NCBI RefSeq assembly: GCF_000768335.1
Contig: NZ_AVPT01000014.1
Coordinates: forward strand, 1-64,000
Length of the DNA stretch: 64,000 nt
Reading direction: 5' to 3'
Origin: Lysobacter arseniciresistens ZS79
GTDB taxonomy: Bacteria > Pseudomonadota > Gammaproteobacteria > Xanthomonadales > Xanthomonadaceae
Shown: one piece after another, positions 58,524 to 64,000 of the stretch
How the letters are laid out: each line of letters begins with the position of its first letter
Numbering within the stretch: the stretch's first letter is position 1
Program-made: the position numbers and the translations under genes
The notes under the pieces: generated by a model
Database searches by the model: none
What the model was told of the DNA's origin: nothing
What the model saw: only the letters and a program-made list of their open reading frames with translations

Positions 58524-59456
58524 ATGTCTGCCCTGATCTGCGGCTCGCTGGCCTATGACTCCATCATGGTGTTCCAGGACCAGTTCAAGAACCACATCCT
58601 GCCGGACAAGGTGCACATCCTGAACGTGTCGTTCCTGGTGCCGCAGATGCGCCGCGAGTTCGGCGGCTGCGCCGGCAACATCGCCTACAACCTCAAGCTG
58701 CTGGGCGCCGACCCGATCCCGATGGCGACCGTCGGCCAGGACTTCGGCCCGTACCGCGAGTGGTTCGCCGCGCAGGGCATCCGCCTCGACCAGGTGCGCG
58801 AGCTGCCGGAACTGTTCACCGCGCAAGCGTTCATCACCACCGACCTGGACAACAACCAGATCATCGCCTTCCACCCCGGCGCGATGATGGAAAGCCACAA
58901 GAATCACGTGCGCGACGTCGAGGGCGTCAGCTTCGGCATCGTCGCGCCGGACGGCCGCGAGGCGATGCTGCAGAACGCAACCGAGTTCGCCGAGGCCGGC
59001 ATCCCGTTCATCTTCGACCCGGGACAGGCGATGCCGCTGTTCAACGGCGAGGAGTTCCGCCACTTCATCGAGCAGGCCGACTACGTCGTGGTCAACGACT
59101 ACGAGTCGAACCTGCTGCAGGAGCGCACCGGCTGGAACGAGGCCGAGATCGCCTCGCGGGTGACGGCCTACATCACCACCCGCGGGCCGCGCGGCTCGGA
59201 AGTCCACACGAGCGAGGGGACGATCGCGATCCCGCCGGCGCGCGAGCGCCGCATCGTCGACCCGACCGGCTGCGGCGACGCCTACCGCGCCGGCCTGATC
59301 TTCGGCCTGATGCGCGGCGACGACCTCGCCACCAGCGGCCGCATGGCCTCGCTGATGGGCGCGCTCAAGGTCGAGCATCCCGGCACCCAGAACCAGCGCT
59401 TCGACTACGCGACCTTCGCCGCGCAGTACAAGGAGCAGTTCGGCCACGCGATCTGA
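58524..59456 (+). CDS. PfkB-family carbohydrate/adenosine kinase
   Basis: A 310-residue ribokinase-fold enzyme. Signatures: REFGGCAGNIAYNLKLLG (substrate-binding Gly-Gly), FITTDLDNNQIIAFHPGAM, DYVVVNDYESNLL and VDPTGCGDAYRAGLIFGLMRG, in which the Asp of GCGD is the catalytic base. The overall pattern (SLAYDSIMVF..HILPDKVHILNVSF) is that of bacterial adenosine kinase-like proteins; the substrate is inferred. Stand-alone plus-strand gene. Confidence 0.9.
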   Translation: MSALICGSLAYDSIMVFQDQFKNHILPDKVHILNVSFLVPQMRREFGGCAGNIAYNLKLLGADPIPMATVGQDFGPYREWFAAQGIRLDQVRELPELFTAQAFITTDLDNNQIIAFHPGAMMESHKNHVRDVEGVSFGIVAPDGREAMLQNATEFAEAGIPFIFDPGQAMPLFNGEEFRHFIEQADYVVVNDYESNLLQERTGWNEAEIASRVTAYITTRGPRGSEVHTSEGTIAIPPARERRIVDPTGCGDAYRAGLIFGLMRGDDLATSGRMASLMGALKVEHPGTQNQRFDYATFAAQYKEQFGHAI

Positions 59457-59474
59457 GCATCGCGTGGCGCCGGC

Positions 59475-59942
59475 TCACATCACCTGGGCCAGGTGCAGCA
59501 TGCGCGGCTGGGCGAGCCGCTCGAACTCGGCGCAGGGCATCCGCACCAGGTCGGTGTGGGTGCCGGCGTTGAAGGCGATCGTCTCCTCGCCCGCCAGCCG
59601 CGCGTCGGCGTGGACCGGGATGCCGTAGAGGTTGCCGAACGGCGGCATCGCGCCGAGCTCACAGTCGGGGAAGGCATTGCGGAACTCGTCCTCGCCCGCC
59701 AGCTCGACCGTCGCGCCGTCCAGCGCGCGTGACAGCCGCGCCATGTCGGTGCGGTAGGCGGCCGGCATCACCACCATCGCCAGCTTTCCGTCGACCTTGA
59801 CCATGACGGTCTTGGCGAAGTGGCGGCTGCCGATCTGCGCGGCGTTGGCGGTCTCCTGGGCGGTGATGGTGCGGTCGTGGGTGAGGGTCTCGTACGGCAC
59901 GTGGCGGTCGTCGAGGAAGTGGTGCAGGCGTGGCGCGAGCAT
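59475..59942 (-). CDS. YbaK/ProX-type aminoacyl-tRNA deacylase
   Basis: A 155-residue editing domain (ETLTHDRTITAQETANAAQI; FAKTVMVKVDGKLAMVVMPA; LGAMPPFGNLYGIPVHAD; ETIAFNAGTHTDLVRMP). The catalytic Lys is in the KTVMVK segment. These proteins hydrolyse misacylated tRNAs such as Ala- or Cys-tRNA-Pro. Lacks the ProRS catalytic domain, so a free-standing trans-editing factor. Confidence 0.9.
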   Translation of the reverse strand: MLAPRLHHFLDDRHVPYETLTHDRTITAQETANAAQIGSRHFAKTVMVKVDGKLAMVVMPAAYRTDMARLSRALDGATVELAGEDEFRNAFPDCELGAMPPFGNLYGIPVHADARLAGEETIAFNAGTHTDLVRMPCAEFERLAQPRMLHLAQVM

Positions 59943-60054
59943 GTCGGCGTCCTCCGCAGGCGGGCGTACGAGCCTACGCCTGCGGGCGTGTCGCGACGTG
60001 ATGGCGGGCTGTGGGATCGACTTCAGCCGCGGCCGCCAAATGGACGTACCCGGC

Positions 60055-60771
60055 TCAATTCCAGTCGGGCAATTTCGACGGCTGCAGGCCACCGGTCTCG
60101 AACACCGCGGTGCGGGTGCCACCGGCCTTCACCGGGAACTCGACCGACAACACCGTCGCCTCGCCGGCGAACTTCCACAGCGCGGCCTCGTCCTCGATGA
60201 ACATCGCGATCGCCTCGTCGGTGTCGGGGCGACTGGCGTCCATCTTCCGCGGTTCGGTGTCGTCGACGGTGACGGTGACCTTGCAGCCGCCGTAGCAGTC
60301 GAAGTCGCCGGCCTCCAGCGTCAGGTAGGCGCTGTCGCCCCACTCCGGGTGGTCGCGGAAGATCAGCCGCACCGGGCGCGGGGTGGCGCCGTCGGTCTCG
60401 ACGTTCTCCTTGGCGTAGATCGCCGCCGACAGCTGCTGCTCCGCGCCGACCGGTTCGCTCTGGTAGGTCCACAGCGCCTCCATCCGCGCCGCCTCGCTTT
60501 CCTCATTGGCCTTGGCGCTGGCCTCGGCGTGCTGCGCCTCGATCCGCGCGGCCGCTTCGCTGTCGGGGTACTCGGCCAGCAGCACGTCGCCGTGGGCCTT
60601 GGCGAGGCGCCAGTTGCCGGCCGCGAACTGCTCGTCGAACTGCGCCGCCATTGCCGCGGCGGCCTGTTCACGCGCGGCGGCCTGCTGGGCGCGCTGCGCC
60701 TCGGGGCCGGCGGCGGGCTGGCAGGCGGCGAGCGCCAGGGCGGCGCAGAGCAACGCGACATGGATCTTCAT
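60055..60771 (-). CDS. Lipoprotein of unknown function
   Basis: A 238-residue lipoprotein (LAAC lipobox, Cys17). An Ala/Gln/Glu-rich helical segment (QRAQQAAAREQAAAAMAAQF; TPR-like NWRLAKAHGDVLLAEYPDSE) is followed by a beta-type domain with YLTLEAGDFDCYGGCKVTVTVDD, including a CYGGC pair likely forming a disulfide. I know no family for it. An alanine-rich helical front and a small beta sandwich are the only visible structure. Confidence 0.7.
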   Translation of the reverse strand: MKIHVALLCAALALAACQPAAGPEAQRAQQAAAREQAAAAMAAQFDEQFAAGNWRLAKAHGDVLLAEYPDSEAAARIEAQHAEASAKANEESEAARMEALWTYQSEPVGAEQQLSAAIYAKENVETDGATPRPVRLIFRDHPEWGDSAYLTLEAGDFDCYGGCKVTVTVDDTEPRKMDASRPDTDEAIAMFIEDEAALWKFAGEATVLSVEFPVKAGGTRTAVFETGGLQPSKLPDWN

Positions 60772-60829
60772 CGGACGGTTTCCTCGGAGATGGGCCGGGC
60801 CATTGTCCCCCGACGGCGGCGTCGTTGGC

Positions 60830-60965
60830 GTAGGAGCGACGTGAGTCGCGACCCATTGGCAACCGTGGCGCGGCGTACAACGCGCTGCCCGGTCGCGCGA
60901 CCGGCACATCGCGTCGATCGAAGCGGGAACAAGGGTCAGTGGGTCGCGACTCACGTCGCTCCTAC
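60830..60965. repeat. Second GTAG palindromic repeat pair (SMAG/REP-like)
   Basis: Two identical 24-base arms in inverted orientation, at 60830-60853 and 60942-60965, spaced by 88 bases. The right-hand flank (GTCAGTGGGTCGCGACT) is the same as in the copy at 43.1 kb. The spacer contains another palindrome, CCGGTCGCGCGACCGG. It lies between the lipoprotein gene and the M1 peptidase gene. Confidence 0.88.
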
Positions 60966-61014
60966 AGATGCGGCCGCGCAGGATTGCGGACAAAACGCGA
61001 ATGACAAACAACGC

Positions 61015-61032
61015 GGCCGCCCGGAGGCGGCC
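61015..61032 (-). terminator. Terminator after the M1 peptidase gene
   Basis: A 7-bp stem (61015-61021 with 61026-61032), with T-rich GTTGTTTGTC following on the minus strand, 25 bases past the stop. Confidence 0.6.
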
Positions 61033-61057
61033 ACGTCGGTGCTGCATCGCGACGGGA

Positions 61058-63007
61058 TCAGTCGGCCTGCGCAGCCGCTTCCTCGCCCTTCGCCTTGGCG
61101 ATCACCGCCTCGACCGAGCCGGTGGTGATCGGGTGGTAACCGGCGCGTGCGTCGGCCAGCACCTGCTCCGCCAGCGCGAGGCCTTCCGGCGTCTTCACCA
61201 GCTCGGCGTAGGTCGGCATGATCAGCTTGCGACGGCCAACGCGCTCGAGGAATTCGGCAATCGCCTCGTTCGCCTCGCCGTAGCCGCTGCGCACGGCCAG
61301 CGGATACCAGCGCTGGGCGATCTCGCCGTTGGCGGTGCCGGTGAAGGCATACGCCTCGTCGAGCGCGGCCAGCTGTTCGGCCGACAGCGTCTGCGGCATG
61401 CCTTCGACGAAGTGCACCCACTCCTGCGTGGTCCACGCATCGGTGGCCGACTTGGACGGCATCTCGCCGCCGTCCAGCCACGCCTTGCGCGCGGCGTCGA
61501 CCGCATCGAAGCGCGGCGAGGTGACTTCCGGCGCCGAGTCGGGGATGCCGGGCTCGTAGATCCACTGCTCCAGCTCGGCCTCGGTGACCTTGCCGGGGTG
61601 CCTGGCCAGCAGGTTGTCCTTCGCGTAGTCAATGAAGGTCTGGCTGTCGATGCCCTGGAAGGCGAAGTGGTCGAAGTAGCCGCGCAGGAACGGGTCGAAC
61701 ACGTCGCGGCCGAAACGCTGCTCCAGGAACGACAGGAACCATGCGCCCTTGTCGTACGCGACCTCGCTGCCGTCGGCGTCCACCGCCGGCTCCACGCCTG
61801 GGCGGATCGCCAGCGACTGCGCCGGCGCCGACATGGCGTCGATGCCCTCGCGCAGCGCGTTGCGGGCGATCGCGGTCTCCATGTCGGCGCGTTCCTTGCC
61901 GTACAACTCCTCGACGATGCGGTTCTCGACGTAGCTGGTCACGCCTTCGTTGAGCCAGCCGTGGTTGGGCGTGACGAAGGTGACCAGGTTGCCCGACCAG
62001 CTGTGCGCCAGTTCGTGCGCGATCAGCGACACCAGCGACTTGTCGCCGACGATCACGGTCGGGGTGATGAAGCTTAGGCGCGGGTTCTCCATGCCGCCGT
62101 ACGGGAACGACGGCGGCAGCACCAGCATGTCGTAGCGGCCCCAGCGGTACGGGCCGTACAGCTCCTCGGTGACCTCGATCATCTTCTCGGTGTCGGCGAA
62201 CTCGGCGGCAGCCTTTTCGACCATCGCCGGCTCGGCCCACACGCCGCTGCGGTCGCTGATCGGTTCGAACACCAGGTCGCCGGCGGCGATCGCCAGCAGG
62301 TAGGACGGGATCGGCTGCGGCATCTCGAAGCTGTAGTCGCCGTCACGCTCGGCCTCGGGGTCGTTGTCGGCGCTCATCAGCACCATCACGTCCTCGGGGC
62401 TGGTCACGTGCGCGGTGTAGGTGAAGCGCACCTGCGGCGTGTCCTGCAGCGGCACCCACGAACGCGCGTGGATCTGCTGCGACTGGCTGAACATGAAGGG
62501 CTGCTTGCCGCCCTCGGTCATCGCCGGGGTCAGCCACTGCAGGCCGGACGCTTCCGGCGCGGTGTGGTAGCTGACGCGGATGCGCTCGCTGCGCTGCGGC
62601 GCTTCGATGGTGAGCTTGCTGCCCAGCGGCGGCTGCGGCTCGGCCAGGGTGTACTTGAGGTCGACCCACTTGCCGTCCTCGCGCTCGCCGACGACCTTCT
62701 CGATGGTCAGGTCGCGGGTGTCGAGGACCAGTTGGGTGGCCTCCGGGTCGACCCAGTCGAGGGTGTAGGTCGCGCTACCGGCGAGCTGCTTCTGCTCGAA
62801 GTCGAGCGCCAGTTCCAGCGCGAGGTCCTCGATGCGGACCTTGCCCGGCTCGGCGTAGGAGTGCTGGTCGAAGTGCGCGACGGGCTGCTCGGCCGCCGGC
62901 GTGCCTTCCGGCGTGGCGGCGGGGTCGGCGGGCGGCGCGGACTCGCGCGAGCAGCCGGCCAGCGCGGTGGCGCCGACCAGGCACAGGGTCAGGATCGATG
63001 AACGCAT
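61058..63007 (-). CDS. M1-family (LTA4 hydrolase-like) aminopeptidase, lipoprotein
   Basis: A 649-residue lipoprotein (LAGC, Cys19) with the zinc aminopeptidase domain. GGMEN exopeptidase motif at 304-308, HELAHSWSGN at 331-340 with the second Glu about 19 residues on (WLNEGVTSYVENRI). The C-terminal helical domain resembles the leukotriene A4 hydrolase branch, as in bacterial cold-active aminopeptidases. A periplasmic or outer-membrane peptidase; specificity unknown. Confidence 0.92.
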   Translation of the reverse strand: MRSSILTLCLVGATALAGCSRESAPPADPAATPEGTPAAEQPVAHFDQHSYAEPGKVRIEDLALELALDFEQKQLAGSATYTLDWVDPEATQLVLDTRDLTIEKVVGEREDGKWVDLKYTLAEPQPPLGSKLTIEAPQRSERIRVSYHTAPEASGLQWLTPAMTEGGKQPFMFSQSQQIHARSWVPLQDTPQVRFTYTAHVTSPEDVMVLMSADNDPEAERDGDYSFEMPQPIPSYLLAIAAGDLVFEPISDRSGVWAEPAMVEKAAAEFADTEKMIEVTEELYGPYRWGRYDMLVLPPSFPYGGMENPRLSFITPTVIVGDKSLVSLIAHELAHSWSGNLVTFVTPNHGWLNEGVTSYVENRIVEELYGKERADMETAIARNALREGIDAMSAPAQSLAIRPGVEPAVDADGSEVAYDKGAWFLSFLEQRFGRDVFDPFLRGYFDHFAFQGIDSQTFIDYAKDNLLARHPGKVTEAELEQWIYEPGIPDSAPEVTSPRFDAVDAARKAWLDGGEMPSKSATDAWTTQEWVHFVEGMPQTLSAEQLAALDEAYAFTGTANGEIAQRWYPLAVRSGYGEANEAIAEFLERVGRRKLIMPTYAELVKTPEGLALAEQVLADARAGYHPITTGSVEAVIAKAKGEEAAAQAD

Positions 63008-63085
63008 ATCGGGCCCACGGTTACGGGTGAGCCGTCGAGTGTAGCGCCGCCGCCGCAGGGCGGCGAAGTGCCGCGTCTGGCGGCG

Positions 63086-63856
63086 TCAGGCCTTGTAGCC
63101 GGTGTGGATCGCGACGATGCCGGCCGACAGGTTGCGGTAGCTGCAGCGCGCGAACCCGGCCGCTTCCATCATCGCCTTCAGCTGGTCCTGCGGCGGGTGC
63201 TTGCGGATGCTCTCGGCGAGGTACTGGTAGCTGTCGGCATCGTTCGCGAACAATTTGCCGAGCCGCGGCAGGATCTTGAACGAATGGAAGTCGTAGATCG
63301 GCTTGAACCAGTCCTGGGTGACCTCGGAGAACTCCAGCACCCGCGCCTGCCCGCCGACCTTGAGCACGCGCTGCATCTCGCGCAGCGCGGCGTCCTTGTC
63401 GGTGACGTTGCGCAGGCCGAACGCGATCGTGACCAGGTCGAAGCTCGCATCCGGGAACGGCAGCGCCTCGGCGTTCATCTGCACGTACTCGAAGCCGCCC
63501 ACCTGGCCGCGGTCGAGCATGCGGTCGCGACCGACCCGCAGCATGTCGCCGTTGATGTCGCCCAGCACGATCGAGCCGGTGTCGCCGACGCGCCCACGCA
63601 GCAGCCGCGCGATGTCGCCGGTGCCGCCGGCGAGGTCGAGCACCCGGTCGCCCGGGCGCACCTGCGCGGTCGCGACGAAGTAGCGCTTCCACGCGCGATG
63701 GATGCCCAGCGACATCAGGTCGTTCATCAGGTCGTAGCTGCCCGCGACCGAGGAGAACACCTGCCCGACCAGCTTCTGCTTGTCCCCGGTGGGGACGTCG
63801 CGGAAACCGAAGTGGGTGGTGGCGGGGGCGTCGTGGCGCGGGGTCTGGTCGCTCAT
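63086..63856 (-). CDS. ubiE: Ubiquinone/menaquinone methyltransferase UbiE
   Basis: A 256-residue SAM-dependent C-methyltransferase of quinone synthesis. [33 protein letters not shown] (SAM site), [11 protein letters not shown], and [21 protein letters not shown] are the UbiE signatures. Ends in [12 protein letters not shown]-terminal 20 residues are variable. Last complete gene of the window. Confidence 0.96.
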   Translation of the reverse strand: MSDQTPRHDAPATTHFGFRDVPTGDKQKLVGQVFSSVAGSYDLMNDLMSLGIHRAWKRYFVATAQVRPGDRVLDLAGGTGDIARLLRGRVGDTGSIVLGDINGDMLRVGRDRMLDRGQVGGFEYVQMNAEALPFPDASFDLVTIAFGLRNVTDKDAALREMQRVLKVGGQARVLEFSEVTQDWFKPIYDFHSFKILPRLGKLFANDADSYQYLAESIRKHPPQDQLKAMMEAAGFARCSYRNLSAGIVAIHTGYKA

Positions 63857-63893
63857 GGGGCGGATTATCGCACCGGTGCCGTGTGGAGCGGAC

Positions 63894-64000
63894 CTAGACG
63901 CGGCGCGCCGCCTTGCGTCGGCCGGGCCTCGGCCCGCGCGTGCCCAGCACGACGATCAGCTGGCGCAGAACCTCGCGCGCGTCGTCACCCAGCAGGGCCA
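63894..64000 (-). CDS. C-terminal end of an unknown protein
   Basis: On the minus strand a frame enters from the window edge and stops at 63894-63896 after 35 codons. It reads [20 protein letters not shown] then [14 protein letters not shown], an amphipathic helix and a basic tail. Start and identity lie outside the window; it stops 37 bases before the ubiE ATG, so the two may be co-transcribed. Confidence 0.45.
   Translation of the reverse strand, partial: ALLGDDAREVLRQLIVVLGTRGPRPGRRKAARRV

Overview
The window is a stretch of very G+C-rich chromosome (about 70% by eye) from a gammaproteobacterium, most likely of the family Xanthomonadaceae (Lysobacter/Luteimonas/Stenotrophomonas group). 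The reasons are gene content and order (birA-coaX-SPOR protein, phoPQ with a PepSY gene, split cobalamin-dependent ribonucleotide reductase, the mre-mrd-mltB-rlpA-dacC and ybeD-lipB-lipA blocks) and two GTAG-type palindromic repeats resembling those described in Stenotrophomonas. No prophage, transposase, CRISPR array or plasmid gene is visible. It reads as ordinary core chromosome with a few lineage-specific islands.

Layout. 1-5.2 kb: end of a 2-oxo acid dehydrogenase E2 gene, a GAF-GGDEF cyclase, trpS, two small stress/envelope genes (CsbD-like, entericidin-like) and arginase. 5.1-8.9 kb: tRNA-Thr, SPOR protein, coaX, birA, a small secreted protein and MtfA. 8.9-13.7 kb: phoQ, phoP, a PepSY protein, a CtlX-like hydrolase and dusA. 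13.7-21 kb: many small exported proteins of unknown role, some of very low complexity, mixed with a HAD hydrolase, a lipoprotein sugar dehydrogenase, an EF-hand protein, a muramyl amidase and a beta-barrel protein. 21-26.4 kb: an amino acid permease, a DUF1993 protein, and an ECF sigma/anti-sigma pair divergent from a catalase-like peroxidase and a cytochrome b561.

26.4-30.9 kb: the split class II ribonucleotide reductase (nrdJa, nrdJb) with a lysine/alanine-rich histone H1-like gene between its halves, and an unusually structured leader with an NrdR-box-like palindrome. 30.9-38.2 kb: a Do-like protease, a DUF883/YqjE/PerM membrane operon, a HAD phosphatase overlapping a leucyl aminopeptidase, and a membrane protein/winged-helix pair behind a palindromic operator. 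38.3-43 kb: an adaptor-ATPase-permease-permease efflux set. 43-58 kb: Prc protease, lipoate genes, a CsgG-like gene and a nearly continuous cell-shape cluster on the minus strand (mreB-mreC-mreD-mrdA-rodA-mltB-rlpA-dacC). 58.5-64 kb: a PfkB kinase, a YbaK deacylase, lipoproteins including an M1 aminopeptidase, ubiE and the end of one more gene.

The envelope theme is strong: elongasome (MreBCD, PBP2, RodA), peptidoglycan hydrolases (MltB, RlpA, DacC, the amidase), Prc, Do-like protease, PhoPQ and many lipoproteins. The two most interesting regulatory regions are the divergent ECF promoters at 24.6 kb and the nrdJ leader at 30.4-30.6 kb. All function calls rest on reading the sequence and remembered family features; no database search was run.
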